The notes: generated by a model not told the origin, from the sequence alone. A stretch of 64,000 nucleotides of DNA from Morganella morganii (GCF_019242955.1 NZ_CP066129.1:2170001-2234000); one strand, 5' to 3'; shown: positions 25,196-36,543, numbered from the stretch's first letter. Program-made: numbers and translations.

Positions 25196-26239
25196 TTACA
25201 GCGTCACAGTCCGTCCGGTCTTATGTGATTCCATACCGGCCTCAATAATACGGATAATTTCCGCGCCTTCATGAGCGGTAACCGGGTTCGGACCATTATT
25301 GATAATTGCCTCTGCCACTTCTGCGTAATAACGGCCGTAGTGACCGGCTTTGTTCGGGTAACTTTCCGTGATCACTTCAATGCCATCCGGTGATAAGCTC
25401 AGTTCACCGTCACGATCGTCATGACCCCAGTTCACACCGACCGGCATCTGCCCTGCTTTCAGCGCATTTTCCTGCGGATCAAGCCCGTACTTCACGTAGC
25501 TGCCTTTCATACCGTGAACGATATACACCGGAGATTCCGCTGCCGCGACAGTGGTGGCATGCAGTATCACTTTCACATCCGGATAGTGCAGTTGCGCATG
25601 GAAATAATCCACAGCTTCAGAACCCGGCCGGATCATACCCAGATCGGCGGTGATCGCTTCCGGTTTGCCGAAAAACTGCAGTGCCTGATCAATCAGATGT
25701 GACCCCAGGTCATACCAGATACCACTGCCCAACGCAGCCGCTTCACGCCAGCGTTTTTGCGGCTGCGGGCGATAGCGGTCAAAATGGACTTCAAAATATT
25801 TGATATCCCCGAGTTTTTTACTTTCAAACAGGGATTTCAGTGTCAGATAACCGGAGTCAAAACGGCGGTTATGGTAGACGGACAAGATCAGACCGGCATC
25901 ATCTGCCTGTTTTGCCAGGGTAAACGCCTCTTCGGAGGTCAGGGTAAACGGTTTATCCACCACAACGTGCTTACCGGCCGCCAGTGCCATCCGGGCCAGC
26001 GGGAAATGTGTGTCGTTCGGCGTCGGGATCACGACGAGATCAATCGCCGGATCAGCAAAAATATCTTCCGGAGTGGCGACAACCTGCACATCCGGGTAAT
26101 CCGCATGTACTTTTGCGGCATCACTGCTCGCGACTTTAGCCAGTTCCATGTTGGCATTATTCACAATAAACGGTGCATGGAATGTTTTTCCGGCAAAACC
26201 GTATCCGATCAGGCCCACTTTCAGTATTTTCGTCATCAC
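25196..26239 (-). CDS. ydgJ: YdgJ, GFO/IDH/MocA family oxidoreductase
   Basis: A 347-residue NAD(P)-dependent oxidoreductase. The Rossmann start KVGLIGYGFAGKTFHAP is typical of the GFO/IDH/MocA family, and VVDKPFTLT carries the conserved EKP/DKP lysine. SYVKYGLDPQE near residue 250 matches E. coli YdgJ. The substrate is unknown, probably a sugar or polyol derivative. In E. coli ydgJ lies beside add; here the tccC-like and yfeH genes lie in between. It is divergent from rsxA. Confidence 0.88.
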   Translation of the reverse strand: MMTKILKVGLIGYGFAGKTFHAPFIVNNANMELAKVASSDAAKVHADYPDVQVVATPEDIFADPAIDLVVIPTPNDTHFPLARMALAAGKHVVVDKPFTLTSEEAFTLAKQADDAGLILSVYHNRRFDSGYLTLKSLFESKKLGDIKYFEVHFDRYRPQPQKRWREAAALGSGIWYDLGSHLIDQALQFFGKPEAITADLGMIRPGSEAVDYFHAQLHYPDVKVILHATTVAAAESPVYIVHGMKGSYVKYGLDPQENALKAGQMPVGVNWGHDDRDGELSLSPDGIEVITESYPNKAGHYGRYYAEVAEAIINNGPNPVTAHEGAEIIRIIEAGMESHKTGRTVTL

Positions 26240-26446
26240 TCCCTCCGGGGGATTGTCATGTTAACGGATAAAAACATGCTTTCAGAATTTGTCATCCTCC
26301 TGAAAAGTACCACTAACTGATTCCGTGACGCAAATAATGCGCCCGGTTTTCATCAGTTTTGCCGCTTTTTCATTCTGATACACACAGTTATCTGCCCTTT
26401 CACACAATCCCGATAACCCCGGATGCCCGGGGATTGCTATTATTCA

Positions 26447-26474
26447 CCCCGCTTACCGGGGAACCCGGGTTTTT
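26447..26474 (+). promoter_or_regulatory. Overlapping hairpins in the rsxA leader, possible attenuator
   Basis: CCCCG (26447-26451) can pair with CGGGG (26457-26461). The overlapping CCGGG (26456-26460) can instead pair with CCCGG (26464-26468), followed by GTTTTT, a terminator shape. The two exclude one another. No plus-strand gene lies upstream that would need a terminator. A further stem CCCCGG/CCGGGG is at 26417-26432. Confidence 0.4.
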
Positions 26475-26519
26475 ATCTGTTTATTTGAATGTTTTGAATG
26501 ACTCGCTTTGGGCATTGCA

Positions 26520-27101
26520 ATGGCTGACTACTTATTACTTTTTGTCGGGACGGTGCTGGTTAATAACTTCGTACTCGTCAAATTCTTAGGATTATGCCCC
26601 TTTATGGGGGTGTCCAAAAAACTGGAAACCGCGATTGGCATGGGGTTTGCGACCACGTTTGTGATGACGCTCGCCTCTGTCTGCTCGTGGCTGATGGATA
26701 CCTTTATCCTTATCCCGCTGGATATTCTCTATCTGCGCACACTGAGCTTTATTCTGGTGATCGCTGTGGTGGTGCAGTTCACCGAAATGGTGGTGCGTAA
26801 AACCAGCCCGGCGCTCTACCGCCTGCTCGGGATATTCCTTCCGCTGATCACCACCAACTGTGCCGTACTCGGTGTGGCACTGCTGAACATCAACCTGTCC
26901 CATAATTTTCTGCAATCCGCCGTTTACGGCTTTGGTGCGGCAGCCGGTTTCTCTCTGGTGATGGTGCTGTTCGCCGCTATCCGCGAACGTCTGGCAACGG
27001 CTGATGTGCCTGCGCCTTTCCGCGGGGCGTCTATCGGGCTGGTCACTGCCGGTCTGATGTCTCTGGCCTTTATGGGCTTTAGTGGTCTGGTGAAATTCTG
27101 A
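26520..27101 (+). CDS. rsxA: Rsx/Rnf complex subunit A
   Basis: A 193-residue membrane protein with six helices, homologous to RnfA/NqrE. It binds, together with RsxE, a membrane-embedded iron-sulfur centre. In E. coli the Rsx complex keeps SoxR reduced; related Rnf complexes couple ferredoxin and NADH to ion transport. The start [16 protein letters not shown] matches the family; only GGG lies upstream as a weak ribosome site. The stop codon overlaps the rsxB start by one base. Confidence 0.95.
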   Translation: MADYLLLFVGTVLVNNFVLVKFLGLCPFMGVSKKLETAIGMGFATTFVMTLASVCSWLMDTFILIPLDILYLRTLSFILVIAVVVQFTEMVVRKTSPALYRLLGIFLPLITTNCAVLGVALLNINLSHNFLQSAVYGFGAAAGFSLVMVLFAAIRERLATADVPAPFRGASIGLVTAGLMSLAFMGFSGLVKF

Positions 27102-27709
27102 TGACAATGATTTGGATTGCCGTTGCCGTACTCAGTCTGCTGGGTCTGGCATTTGGCCTGATACTGGGTTATGCCTCCCGCCGCTTTAAAGTGGAGGAAG
27201 ATCCCATTGTGGATAAAATTGATGACATTCTGCCGCAGAGTCAGTGCGGGCAGTGTGGTTTTCCCGGCTGCCGTCCTTATGCGGAGTCCGTTGCCAATGG
27301 CGGCGCAATAAACCGCTGTGCTCCCGGCGGCGAACAGGTGATGCTGAAACTGGCGGATATGCTGGGTGTGGATCCGCAACCGCTCGACGGCGACGACGCT
27401 GTGCTTAATCCGGTGCGTAAGGTGGCCTTTATTCATGAAGACCAGTGCATCGGCTGCACCAAATGTATTCAGGCGTGTCCGGTGGATGCCATTATCGGTG
27501 CCACCCGCGCGATGCATACCGTGGTTGAAAACCTCTGTACCGGCTGTGATTTATGTGTCGCACCCTGCCCGACAGATTGCATCGAGATGATCCCGGTCGC
27601 TGTCACCCCGCGTAACTGGAAGTGGGACTTAAACACGATTCCGGTCAGAAATATTCCGGCGGATACCACCGGTACACCTGTCAAACCCGTTCAGATTGAG
27701 GCGTCGTAA
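27101..27709 (+). CDS. rsxB: Rsx/Rnf complex ferredoxin subunit B
   Basis: A 202-residue membrane-anchored iron-sulfur protein. One N-terminal helix is followed by CGQCGFPGC with a fourth Cys (first cluster), then two ferredoxin motifs [12 protein letters not shown] and [12 protein letters not shown] for [4Fe-4S] clusters. It is overlapped by rsxA and lies 5 bp before rsxC, so translation is coupled. All cluster ligands are present. Confidence 0.96.
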   Translation: MTMIWIAVAVLSLLGLAFGLILGYASRRFKVEEDPIVDKIDDILPQSQCGQCGFPGCRPYAESVANGGAINRCAPGGEQVMLKLADMLGVDPQPLDGDDAVLNPVRKVAFIHEDQCIGCTKCIQACPVDAIIGATRAMHTVVENLCTGCDLCVAPCPTDCIEMIPVAVTPRNWKWDLNTIPVRNIPADTTGTPVKPVQIEAS

Positions 27710-27714
27710 GTTTT

Positions 27715-30165
27715 ATGTTCAATTTGCTCAACTTTCTGAAAAAAGACCGGGTATGGGATTTTGACGGCGGCATTCATCCGCCGGAAATGAAATTACAGTC
27801 CTCCCGGACACCGATGCGGCTATGTCCGGTACCTGAAGAACTTATCATTCCGTTACAACAGCATATCGGGAACGAAGGCGATGTGCTGGTCAGCCCCGGC
27901 GACCATGTTCTGAAAGGTCAGCCGCTGACACGCGGAACCGGCCGCAGCCTGCCGGTTCATGCTTCATCCTCCGGCACTGTTACAGCCGTGGAGCCTTGCG
28001 TGACCGCGCATCCGTCCGGATTGACCGCGCCGTGTGTCCGTATCCGGACTGACGGGCTGGATACCCCGTATCCGGCAGAAAAAACAACGGATTTCACATC
28101 GCTCGCCAAAACAGAACTGACTGACCGCATTCATCAGGCCGGAATTGCCGGTCTCGGCGGTGCAGGCTTTCCGACCGCGAATAAACTGAAAGGCGGTGGT
28201 GATCTTATCCGCACCCTGATTATCAATGCGGCTGAATGTGAACCCTATATTACGGCTGATGACCGTCTGATGCAGGAGCATGCCGGTGAAATTCTTACCG
28301 GTATCCGTATTCTGATGCACCTTCTGGAACCGGAACAGGTGCTTATCGGCATAGAAGATAACAAACCGGAGGCGATTGCCGCACTGCGGGATGTCACTGA
28401 CGGGGAAAAACAGATTTTTGTGCGGGTGATCCCGACCAAATACCCGTCCGGCGGTGCCAAACAGCTGACCAAAATCCTTACCGGCCGCGAAGTGCCGTCC
28501 GGCGGGCGTTCCTCTGATATCGGCGTACTGATGCAGAACGTCGGAACCGTTGTTGCCATCAAACGCGCGATTACTGACGGCGAACCACTGATTCAGCGCG
28601 TGGTGACGGTAACCGGAGAAGCCGTCGAATCACCGGGGAATTTCTGGACCCGTCTGGGGACTCCGATCCGTTTCCTGCTGCAACAGGCCGGTTTTCATCC
28701 GCAACATGAACAGATGGTTGTGATGGGCGGCCCGCTGATGGGCTTTACACTGCCGGATCTTGATGTGCCGGTGGTAAAAATCACTAACTGTATTCTTGCG
28801 CCGACCACAAACGAAATGGAACCGGCTGCACCGGAAGAAGCCTGCATCCGTTGCAGTCACTGTGTGGATGCCTGTCCGGCAGGATTGCTGCCGCAGCAGC
28901 TCTACTGGTTCAGTAAAGGTAACGAACACGAAAAAGCGGAACAGCATCATCTGTTTGATTGTATAGAATGCGGAGCCTGTGCCTGGGTCTGCCCGAGTAA
29001 TATCCCGCTGGTACAATATTACCGGCAGGAAAAAGCCCAAATTATTGAGATCCGCGAAGAAGCACAACGCGCTGCCGATGCCAAAATCCGCTTTGAAGCC
29101 AAACAGGCACGAATGGCGCGGGAAAAAGAAGCCCGTGAAGCCCGCCACAAAAGTGCGGCTGTTCAGGTGGATGAGAAAGACAGTGCAGCAATCAGTGCCG
29201 CACTTGCCCGCGTAAAAGCCAAAGACAGCAGTGCGGGAATGACAATTTCAGTCAATCCTTCCGCATTGCCGGATAACAGCGCTGCCATTGCCGCCCGTGA
29301 AGCACGCAAAGCACAGGCACGGGCTCGTCAGGCAGAAAAAGCCGCTCAGACAGAAACCGTACAACCGGCTGCGGAAACGGAAACTGATCCGCGCAAAGCT
29401 GCTGTAGCCGCCGCCCTCGCCCGCGCCAAAGCGAAGAAAGCCGCGCAGGCCGCAGACGCACCGGCGGATACCGCACAACCGGCTGCGGAAACGGAAACCG
29501 ATCCGCGTAAAGCCGCTGTAGCCGCTGCTATCGCCCGAGCCAAAGCGAAGAAAGCCGCTCAGGCCGCAGACGCACCGGCAGACACCACACAACCGGCAGC
29601 GGAGACAGAAACCGATCCGCGTAAAGCCGCTGTAGCCGCTGCTATCGCCCGAGCCAAAGCGAAGAAAGCCGCTCAGGCCGCAAACGCACCGGCAGACACA
29701 GCACAACCGGCAGCGGAAACAGAAACTGATCCGCGTAAAGCTGCTGTCGCGGCGGCTATTGCCCGTGCCAAAGCGAAAAAAGCTGCTCAGGCCGCAGAAG
29801 CACCGGCAGACACCGCACAACCGGCAGAGACAGAAACCGATCCGCGTAAAGCTGCCGTAGCAGCGGCCATTGCCCGTGCCAAGGCAAAGAAAGCAGCTCA
29901 GGCCGCAGACGCACCGGCGGATACTGCACAACCGGCGGCAGAGACAGAAACCGATCCGCGTAAAGCGGCTGTAGCCGCCGCTATCGCCCGCGCCAAAGCG
30001 AAGAAAGCCGCTCAGGCCGCAGACGCACCGGCAGACACCGCACAACCGGCAGCGGAGACAGAAACCGATCCGCGTAAAGCCGCTGTAGCTGCCGCTATCG
30101 CCCGTGCCAAGGCAAAGAAAGCCGCACAGGCGGCAGCACAACATTCTGAAGAAACCACTGATTAA
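27715..30165 (+). CDS. rsxC: Rsx/Rnf complex subunit C with an expanded repeat tail
   Basis: An 816-residue peripheral subunit that binds NADH and FMN and carries two ferredoxin motifs, [12 protein letters not shown] (about 377-388) and [12 protein letters not shown] (about 415-426). The GLGGAGFPT loop near 143-151 belongs to the nucleotide domain. After about residue 554 come seven near-identical units of 38 residues (one of 37) starting [14 protein letters not shown], rich in Ala and Lys. The catalytic part is normal. The length of this tail varies widely among enterobacteria and its role is unknown. Confidence 0.96.
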   Translation: MFNLLNFLKKDRVWDFDGGIHPPEMKLQSSRTPMRLCPVPEELIIPLQQHIGNEGDVLVSPGDHVLKGQPLTRGTGRSLPVHASSSGTVTAVEPCVTAHPSGLTAPCVRIRTDGLDTPYPAEKTTDFTSLAKTELTDRIHQAGIAGLGGAGFPTANKLKGGGDLIRTLIINAAECEPYITADDRLMQEHAGEILTGIRILMHLLEPEQVLIGIEDNKPEAIAALRDVTDGEKQIFVRVIPTKYPSGGAKQLTKILTGREVPSGGRSSDIGVLMQNVGTVVAIKRAITDGEPLIQRVVTVTGEAVESPGNFWTRLGTPIRFLLQQAGFHPQHEQMVVMGGPLMGFTLPDLDVPVVKITNCILAPTTNEMEPAAPEEACIRCSHCVDACPAGLLPQQLYWFSKGNEHEKAEQHHLFDCIECGACAWVCPSNIPLVQYYRQEKAQIIEIREEAQRAADAKIRFEAKQARMAREKEAREARHKSAAVQVDEKDSAAISAALARVKAKDSSAGMTISVNPSALPDNSAAIAAREARKAQARARQAEKAAQTETVQPAAETETDPRKAAVAAALARAKAKKAAQAADAPADTAQPAAETETDPRKAAVAAAIARAKAKKAAQAADAPADTTQPAAETETDPRKAAVAAAIARAKAKKAAQAANAPADTAQPAAETETDPRKAAVAAAIARAKAKKAAQAAEAPADTAQPAETETDPRKAAVAAAIARAKAKKAAQAADAPADTAQPAAETETDPRKAAVAAAIARAKAKKAAQAADAPADTAQPAAETETDPRKAAVAAAIARAKAKKAAQAAAQHSEETTD
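29374..30140 (+). repeat. Seven tandem 114-bp repeats in rsxC
   Basis: The GATCCGCG core recurs at 29386, 29500, 29614, 29728, 29839, 29953 and 30067, a 114-bp spacing with one 111-bp step. All units stay in frame and are nearly identical, which indicates recent duplication or conversion. Confidence 0.95.
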
Positions 30166-30180
30166 TGAAGCGAAATAAGC

Positions 30181-31275
30181 ATGAAATTTAGGCCCGTTTC
30201 CTCAAACGCCCCGCACCGTCTGAAAATTGCGGGATCACCGTTTACTCATAACCATGACAACACCTCCGCCATCATGCTGTGGGTGGTGATAGCCATGATT
30301 CCGGGGATTGCCGCACAACTCTGGTTCTTCGGGGTCGGCACACTGATTCAGGTTCTGATTGCAGTGACGACCGCGCTGGTAACCGAAAGTATCGCGATCC
30401 GCCTGCGCAATCAACCGGTGATGCCGTATCTCAAAGATAACTCCGCGCTGGTCACTGCCATGCTGCTGGCTGTCAGTATCCCGCCGCTCGCGCCCTGGTG
30501 GTTGATTGTTATCGGTACATTTTTTGCCGTGATTATTGCCAAACATCTGTATGGCGGTCTCGGGCAAAACCCGTTTAACCCGGCGATGGTCGGTTATGTG
30601 GTACTGCTGATCTCCTTCCCGGTTCAGATGACCAGCTGGCTGCCGCCGGAAAGCCTGCAAATCACACCGGTTTCGGTCAGTGACAGTCTGCATATGATTT
30701 TTACCGGGTTATCTGATAACGGCCTGACACCGGAGCAGTTACGTGCCGGCGCGGATGGCATGAGTCAGGCGACGCCGCTCGACAGTTTCAAAACCGGACT
30801 GCTGACCCGTGAGATGTCCGATATTCTGACACAACCTGTTTTACAGGGCTCTGTTGCCGGTATCGGCTGGCAATGGGTGAATATCGGCTATCTGATCGGC
30901 GGCTGTATTCTGCTCAACCGCAACGTGATTGCATGGCAAATCCCGGTATCGATGCTGGGCACGCTGGCCGTCCTGTCTGCTGTCGGCTATCTGATTGATT
31001 CATCACACTTCAGCTCTCCGGTTATTCAGCTGTTTTCCGGCGCTTCCATGCTCGGGGCATTCTTTATTGCCACCGACCCGGTTACCGCCTCCACCACGCC
31101 GCGCGGCCGTCTGATATACGGGATGCTGATCGGCCTTCTGCTGTGGATTATCCGCGTTTACGGCGGTTATCCGGATGCCGTGGCGTTTGCCGTCCTGCTG
31201 GCCAATATCACCGTGCCGCTGATCGATACCTACACACAACCGCGTGTTTACGGGCACAAACGGGGGAATAAATGA
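30181..31275 (+). CDS. rsxD: Rsx/Rnf complex subunit D
   Basis: A 364-residue integral membrane flavoprotein of the NqrB/RnfD family with about nine helices. SQATPLD near residue 198 holds the Thr that receives covalent [15 protein letters not shown] and [10 protein letters not shown] are further family blocks. It overlaps rsxG by four bases. The start [14 protein letters not shown] adds a few residues to the E. coli form, and a second in-frame Met is not available nearby. Confidence 0.95.
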   Translation: MKFRPVSSNAPHRLKIAGSPFTHNHDNTSAIMLWVVIAMIPGIAAQLWFFGVGTLIQVLIAVTTALVTESIAIRLRNQPVMPYLKDNSALVTAMLLAVSIPPLAPWWLIVIGTFFAVIIAKHLYGGLGQNPFNPAMVGYVVLLISFPVQMTSWLPPESLQITPVSVSDSLHMIFTGLSDNGLTPEQLRAGADGMSQATPLDSFKTGLLTREMSDILTQPVLQGSVAGIGWQWVNIGYLIGGCILLNRNVIAWQIPVSMLGTLAVLSAVGYLIDSSHFSSPVIQLFSGASMLGAFFIATDPVTASTTPRGRLIYGMLIGLLLWIIRVYGGYPDAVAFAVLLANITVPLIDTYTQPRVYGHKRGNK

Positions 31276-31898
31276 TTGCCACATTACGCCGTTACGGCTT
31301 GATCCTCGCCCTGTTTGCCGCCGGAACCACCGGATTGAGCGGATTTGTTTATACGCTGACAAAGCCGGAAATTGATAAACAGGCGGCGGCACAGCAAAAA
31401 GCACTGTTTGCCGAAATCCTGCCGGAATCGGTTTATAATAATGATGTGATTGCAGAGTGTTATCTGGTCACCGACCCTGCACTGGGCAATGAACTGCCGC
31501 ACCGGCTGTATATTGCCCGTAAAGACGGAACACCAGTTGCCGCTGTTCTCGAATCCACCGCGCCTGACGGCTATTCCGGGAATATTCAGCTGCTGGTTGC
31601 GGCTGATTTTAACCGGACGGTGCTCGGCTCCCGCGTAACGGAACATAAAGAGACACCGGGGCTGGGTGATAAAATTGATACCCGGATTTCAGACTGGATC
31701 ACCACACTGAGCGGCAGACATGTTGAATCCGCCAAAGACCCGCACTGGGCAGTGAAAAAAGACGGCGGTGATATCGATCAGTTTACCGGTGCCACCATTA
31801 CCCCACGGGCGGTTGTCAACGCAGTCCGCGTGACGGCGGATTATATGCAGACCCTGCCGCCGCAACTGAATACCTTACCTCAATGCGGAGCTGAATAA
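31272..31898 (+). CDS. rsxG: Rsx/Rnf complex subunit G
   Basis: A 208-residue periplasm-facing flavoprotein with one N-terminal helix. TGATIT (172-177) is the (S/T)GA(S/T)xT site at which ApbE attaches FMN, to the last Thr. TPGLGDKID is also conserved. It overlaps rsxD by four bases and rsxE by one, so it is translated as part of the unit. Confidence 0.95.
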   Translation: MIATLRRYGLILALFAAGTTGLSGFVYTLTKPEIDKQAAAQQKALFAEILPESVYNNDVIAECYLVTDPALGNELPHRLYIARKDGTPVAAVLESTAPDGYSGNIQLLVAADFNRTVLGSRVTEHKETPGLGDKIDTRISDWITTLSGRHVESAKDPHWAVKKDGGDIDQFTGATITPRAVVNAVRVTADYMQTLPPQLNTLPQCGAE

Positions 31899-32602
31899 TG
31901 AGTCAGATTAAAGGGTTATTTGCTGACGGATTATGGAAAAATAACTCAGCACTGGTCCAGGTGCTGGGATTGTGTCCGCTGCTGGCGGTCTCTTCCACCG
32001 TCACCAACGCACTGGGACTCGGACTGGCGACCACACTGGTGCTGATTTGCACTAACGTGGCAGTCTCCGCACTGCGCCGCTGGATCCCGTCAGAAATCCG
32101 TATTCCTATCTATGTGATGCTGATTGCCTCTGTGGTAACGGCGGTACAATTGCTGATCAATGCCTATGCCTTCGGCTTATATCAGTCACTCGGTATCTTT
32201 ATCCCGCTGATTGTGACCAACTGTATTGTCATTGGCCGCGCTGAAGCCTTTGCCGCCAAAAACGCGGTTTACCCTTCTGCCATTGATGGCCTGGCCATGG
32301 GGCTCGGCGCCACCGCCGCACTGTTTGTGCTCGGCGCCATGCGTGAGATCCTGGGCAACGGGACACTGTTTGACGGTGCTGATCTGCTGCTCGGTGACTG
32401 GGCTAAAGTCCTGCGTGTCGATGTGTTACATCTCGATACCCCGTTCCTGCTGGCGATGCTGCCGCCGGGCGCGTTTATCGGACTTGGCTTAATGCTGGCG
32501 GGCAAGTATCTTATTGATGAAAAAATGAAAAAGCGCAAAAATGCGCCCGCTGCCGCACAATACGAAACAGAAAAAGGATGCGGAAGCCATCTGGTCAAAT
32601 AA
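31898..32602 (+). CDS. rsxE: Rsx/Rnf complex subunit E
   Basis: A 234-residue membrane protein homologous to RnfE/NqrD, the pseudo-symmetric partner of RsxA. The motifs [17 protein letters not shown] and FIPLIVTNC mirror those in RsxA. It is the last rsx gene; a G-T wobble-containing hairpin follows before nth. Confidence 0.95.
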   Translation: MSQIKGLFADGLWKNNSALVQVLGLCPLLAVSSTVTNALGLGLATTLVLICTNVAVSALRRWIPSEIRIPIYVMLIASVVTAVQLLINAYAFGLYQSLGIFIPLIVTNCIVIGRAEAFAAKNAVYPSAIDGLAMGLGATAALFVLGAMREILGNGTLFDGADLLLGDWAKVLRVDVLHLDTPFLLAMLPPGAFIGLGLMLAGKYLIDEKMKKRKNAPAAAQYETEKGCGSHLVK

Positions 32603-32611
32603 CTGTATAAT

Positions 32612-32643
32612 AAAGCAGGCTCCTTTCCCGGGAGTTTGCTTTT
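32612..32643 (+). terminator. Terminator between rsxE and nth
   Basis: AAAGCAGGCTCC and GGAGTTTGCTTT pair along 12 positions including two G-T wobbles, then TTTT. It may reduce rather than abolish read-through into nth. Confidence 0.6.
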
Positions 32644-32666
32644 ATCATCAATGAGCCAATGTCGTT

Positions 32667-33308
32667 ATGAATAAAGAAAAACGTATTGAAATTCTGACCC
32701 GCCTGCGGGACAACAACCCGCAACCCACCACTGAACTGCTGTTTGATTCTCCGTTTGAATTACTGATCTCCGTCTTATTATCCGCCCAGGCAACCGATGT
32801 CAGCGTCAATAAAGCCACCCGCCCGCTGTATGCCGTTGCCAATACGCCGCAGGCCATCCTGGATCTCGGTGTGGATGGGGTGAAGACCTACATTAAAACC
32901 ATCGGGTTATTTAATACCAAAGCAGAGAATGTGATAAAAACCTGCCGGATGCTGGTTGAACTGTATAACGGCGAAGTTCCGGAAGACAGAGCAGCACTGG
33001 AAGCCCTGCCGGGAGTGGGACGCAAAACCGCCAATGTGGTACTCAATACCGCATTCGGCTGGCCGACCATTGCGGTTGATACCCATATTTTTCGTGTCTG
33101 CAACCGCACAAAATTTGCCCCCGGCAAGAACGTGGATGAGGTGGAACAAAAATTATTGCGGGTTGTACCGGCAGAATTTAAAGTCGACTGCCATCACTGG
33201 TTTATACTGCACGGGCGTTACACCTGCATTGCCCGCAAACCCCGCTGCGGTTCATGCATCATTGAAGATCTGTGTGAATTCAGCGAAAAAGTGTATCCGG
33301 AAGATTAA
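32667..33308 (+). CDS. nth: Endonuclease III
   Basis: Nth is a DNA glycosylase/AP lyase that removes oxidised pyrimidines. The 213 residues contain the helix-hairpin-helix LPGVGRKTANVVL with the catalytic Lys, VDTHIFRV with the catalytic Asp, and the [4Fe-4S] motif C-x6-C-x2-C-x5-C in CIARKPRCGSCIIEDLC. Gene order rsxE-nth is the same as in E. coli. Downstream lies rnb instead of the dtpA region of E. coli. Confidence 0.97.
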   Translation: MNKEKRIEILTRLRDNNPQPTTELLFDSPFELLISVLLSAQATDVSVNKATRPLYAVANTPQAILDLGVDGVKTYIKTIGLFNTKAENVIKTCRMLVELYNGEVPEDRAALEALPGVGRKTANVVLNTAFGWPTIAVDTHIFRVCNRTKFAPGKNVDEVEQKLLRVVPAEFKVDCHHWFILHGRYTCIARKPRCGSCIIEDLCEFSEKVYPED

Positions 33309-33409
33309 TCTGCTGCACTTTAAACAGAAATTGCCCTCTGTGCTTGCGGGCAGCGTAAATTCGCGTAAAAATAACCATAAATTTGCTCACCCAACCAGTA
33401 CGGGAACCT

Positions 33410-35347
33410 ATGTTTCAAGATAACCCGCTGTTAGCTCAGCTAAAACAACAGCTCCACGATAAAACATTACGTGTCGAAGGGATCGTAAAAAGTACCGATA
33501 AAGGCTACGGTTTCCTGGAAGTTGACGGACAAAAATCCTATTTTATTCCGCCGCCGCAGATGAAAAAAGTCATGCACGGCGATCGCATCACTGCTGCTAT
33601 TCACACCGTGAATAATAAAGATGTGGCAGAGCCGGAAGCTCTCGTCACCCCGTTTCTGGACAGATTTGTCGGCCGCGTGCAGCGCAAAGAAAATGATGAC
33701 CGTCTCTGGATAATTCCCGATCATCCGCTGTTAAAAGATTCCATTCCCTGCCGTCCGGCAAAAGGGGTTGATCATGAATTCCGTCAGGGCGACTGGGCCG
33801 TTGCGGAAATGCGCCGCCACCCGCTGAAAGGTGATCGCAGCTTCCATGCAGAAATCACCGGGTTTATCACTGATGCGGATGACCATTACGCGCCGTGGTG
33901 GGTAACCCTGACCCGCCATCAGCACGCACTGAAAGAGCCGGAGCCGGTTGACGTGGCCATGGCTGATGATAATCTGCCGCGTACTGATCTGACTCATCTG
34001 GATTTCGTGACTATCGACAGTGCATCCACCGAAGATATGGATGATGCGCTTTATATCACTACCAGTGATAACAATCAGCTTCAGCTGACCATTGCCATTG
34101 CCGATCCGACCAGCTATATCCCGGCCGGCAGCGAATTGGATGCCATTGCCCGTAAACGCGCCTTCACCAACTATCTGCCGGGCTTCAATATCCCGATGCT
34201 GCCGCGCAATCTGTCTGATGACCTGTGTTCGCTGCATCCGCATGTGCGCCGTCCGGCACTGGTGTGTCAGGTCTCCATAAATGAAGATGGTTCTCTGGCA
34301 GATGATGCCGTGTTCTTCGCTGCCTGGGTTGAATCCAAAGCCAAGCTGGCTTATGACGATATCTCTGATCTGCTGGAAGGTGTGGCTGACCGGGTAACCC
34401 CTGATGAGACTATCCGCCGTCAGATTTCCCTGTTGCAGGATATGTATCAGCGCCGCCATCACTGGCGTGAAACCCATGCACTGGTCTTTAAAGATCGCCC
34501 TGATTACCGCTTTATTCTTGATGAAAACGGTGTGGTGACGGATATCGTGGCTGAACAGCGCCGCAGTGCCAACCGCATTGTGGAAGAGGCGATGATCACC
34601 GCCAATATCTGCGCCGCAGAGGTGCTGGATAAGAAACTTGGTTTTGGTGTCTATAACGTACACACAGGGCTTGATCCGCTGACAATCAGCCAGGCTGTTG
34701 CCCTGCTCGCTGAAAACGGCATTCATTTCAATGAAGAAGAACTGCTGACACTGGATGGTTTCTGCCGTCTGCGCCGGGAGCTTGATAACCAGCCGACGCA
34801 ATTCCTCGACAGCCGTATCCGCCGCTTCCAGACCTTTGCAGAAGTCCGCATGGAGAAAGGCCCGCACTTCGGCCTGGGACTGAATGGTTATGCCACCTGG
34901 ACATCCCCTATCCGCAAATACAGTGATATTGTTAACCACCGCCTGCTGAAAGCCATTATCGCCGGTCAGTCTGCGGAGAAACCGGCTGAGGATCTGGCCG
35001 AACATCTGGCAGAACGCCGCCGCGCCAACCGTATGGCAGAGCGTGATGTCGGTGACTGGTTATATGCCCGCTACCTGCAACCGTATGCCGGTACAGATAC
35101 CGCGTTCCCGGCGGAGATCATTGATATCACCCGCGGCGGTGTCCGTGTCCGCCTGACAGATAACGGCGCAGTCGCCTTTATCCCGGGTACCTTTATCCAT
35201 CCGGTCAAAGATGAACTCCAGTGCAGCCAGGAAACCGGCTCAGTGCTGATCAAAGGTGAAGTCCGTTACCGCCTCAATGACATCATTCCGGTGAAAATAG
35301 AGGAAGTGAAGATGGAAACCCGCAGTATTCTGGCCCGGCCGCTCTGA
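33410..35347 (+). CDS. rnb: Exoribonuclease II
   Basis: RNase II degrades single-stranded RNA from the 3' end. The 645-residue protein has two cold-shock domains, the RNB catalytic domain with STEDMDDAL (metal-binding Asp cluster), and a C-terminal S1 domain. The start [15 protein letters not shown] is the same as in E. coli; the open frame extends 9 codons further but is not supported. A terminator separates it from the convergent yciH. Confidence 0.97.
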   Translation: MFQDNPLLAQLKQQLHDKTLRVEGIVKSTDKGYGFLEVDGQKSYFIPPPQMKKVMHGDRITAAIHTVNNKDVAEPEALVTPFLDRFVGRVQRKENDDRLWIIPDHPLLKDSIPCRPAKGVDHEFRQGDWAVAEMRRHPLKGDRSFHAEITGFITDADDHYAPWWVTLTRHQHALKEPEPVDVAMADDNLPRTDLTHLDFVTIDSASTEDMDDALYITTSDNNQLQLTIAIADPTSYIPAGSELDAIARKRAFTNYLPGFNIPMLPRNLSDDLCSLHPHVRRPALVCQVSINEDGSLADDAVFFAAWVESKAKLAYDDISDLLEGVADRVTPDETIRRQISLLQDMYQRRHHWRETHALVFKDRPDYRFILDENGVVTDIVAEQRRSANRIVEEAMITANICAAEVLDKKLGFGVYNVHTGLDPLTISQAVALLAENGIHFNEEELLTLDGFCRLRRELDNQPTQFLDSRIRRFQTFAEVRMEKGPHFGLGLNGYATWTSPIRKYSDIVNHRLLKAIIAGQSAEKPAEDLAEHLAERRRANRMAERDVGDWLYARYLQPYAGTDTAFPAEIIDITRGGVRVRLTDNGAVAFIPGTFIHPVKDELQCSQETGSVLIKGEVRYRLNDIIPVKIEEVKMETRSILARPL

Positions 35348-35372
35348 TCCGGTACCGGAGTCACTAAATACA

Positions 35373-35397
35373 CAGGGCGTCCGCAACGGACGCCCTG
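35373..35397. terminator. Terminator shared by rnb and yciH
   Basis: CAGGGCGTCCG and CGGACGCCCTG form an 11-bp perfect stem with a CAA loop between convergent genes. T-runs are weak on both sides. Confidence 0.7.
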
Positions 35398-35405
35398 CTC
35401 ACTGA

Positions 35406-35729
35406 TCAGCCACCCGCCAGTTTGACTTTAAAGCCTTTATCTTCCAGCAGTTGCTTCAGTAAATCGCGTTTATCACCCTGAATTTCAATGATGCCGTCTT
35501 TCAGCGAACCGCCGCAGCCGCAGCGTTTTTTCAGATCGGCGGCCAGTTTGCCCAGCGCCGCATCATCCAGATCAATACCGGTGATCAGACATACACCTTT
35601 GCCTTTGCGGCCGCTGGTCTGCCGCTGAATACGGACAATACCGTCGCCTTTCGGGCGCTCCGCTTTTACTTCCGGCTCATCAATACGGCCACTGTCTGTG
35701 GAATAGACCAGGCGTGAATTATTGTCCAT
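35406..35729 (-). CDS. yciH: YciH, eIF1/SUI1-like translation factor
   Basis: A 107-residue homologue of eukaryotic initiation factor eIF1. GDGIVRIQRQTSGRKGKGVCLITG and KKRCGCGGSLKDG (split here only by a short gap) define the SUI1 domain. The start MDNNSRLVYSTDSG follows GGGAG. It begins one base after the pyrF stop codon, so the two are translationally coupled. YciH can influence start-codon fidelity in vitro. Confidence 0.94.
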   Translation of the reverse strand: MDNNSRLVYSTDSGRIDEPEVKAERPKGDGIVRIQRQTSGRKGKGVCLITGIDLDDAALGKLAADLKKRCGCGGSLKDGIIEIQGDKRDLLKQLLEDKGFKVKLAGG

Positions 35730-35730
35730 C

Positions 35731-36465
35731 TTATAATACTCCCACAGAAGCATTAATTGCCTGCAATGCGGCCTGCGGATCATCACTGCGGGTGATCGGC
35801 CGTCCGATAACCATATAATCCACCCCGGCACTGACGGCCTGCCGCGGTGTCATGATGCGGCGCTGATCACCGGCATCACTGCCTTGCGGCCGGATCCCCG
35901 GCGTGACCAGCTTAAATTCCCGGCCCAGGGTTTCTTTCATCATTTTGGCTTCATGAGCGGAGCACACCACACCATCCAATCCGCAGTTTTGTGTTAATTT
36001 TGCGAGGCGCAGCGCGTGCTCTGCCGGTGTGGCATCAATGCCGGTTCCGGCCAGGTCGGACTGCTCCATGCTGGTCAGTACCGTCACTGCAATCAGCAAA
36101 GGCGCATCGTTGCCGTACGGCAGCAGGATCTCTTTTGCTGCTGTCATCATCCGCTCGCCGCCTGCCGCATGGACATTAACCATCCATACCCCCAGTTCAG
36201 CCGCCGCCCGTACCGCATGCGCTGCTGTATTCGGGATATCATGGAATTTCAGATCAAGAAAGACCTCAAATCCGCGCTGCTGCAATGCCCGGACACACTC
36301 AGGCCCGCAGAAGGTAAACAGCTCTTTACCGACTTTCAGACGGCACTGTGCCGGATCAATACGGTCTGCAAAGGCCAGCGCATCATCCGGGTTGTCGTAA
36401 TCGAGCGCAACAATAACAGGCGATGCGATATCTGCACGGCCTGTATGCGAAGAAAGAGATGTCAT
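35731..36465 (-). CDS. pyrF: Orotidine 5'-phosphate decarboxylase
   Basis: PyrF makes UMP from OMP, the last step of pyrimidine synthesis. The 244-residue TIM barrel has [11 protein letters not shown] with the catalytic Lys/Asp pair and [16 protein letters not shown] for phosphate binding. The start [23 protein letters not shown] fits the family. It lies 78 bp downstream of lapB and just before yciH, the E. coli order. Confidence 0.97.
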   Translation of the reverse strand: MTSLSSHTGRADIASPVIVALDYDNPDDALAFADRIDPAQCRLKVGKELFTFCGPECVRALQQRGFEVFLDLKFHDIPNTAAHAVRAAAELGVWMVNVHAAGGERMMTAAKEILLPYGNDAPLLIAVTVLTSMEQSDLAGTGIDATPAEHALRLAKLTQNCGLDGVVCSAHEAKMMKETLGREFKLVTPGIRPQGSDAGDQRRIMTPRQAVSAGVDYMVIGRPITRSDDPQAALQAINASVGVL

Positions 36466-36543
36466 GAATTGATTACCTGTGGTTGGTGAATTTATACGGG
36501 TAAATAAAAACGGGTAAATAAATTACGGATAAACGTGACGTTG

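Noticed and set aside
29248-30144. 298-codon Cys/Gly-rich frame on the minus strand
   Set aside because: It is the antisense of the rsxC 114-bp repeats; its repeats mirror the coding strand and it has no start context.
33731-35005. 424-codon frame on the minus strand inside rnb
   Set aside because: Antisense shadow of a well-conserved RNase II gene, with no domain features.
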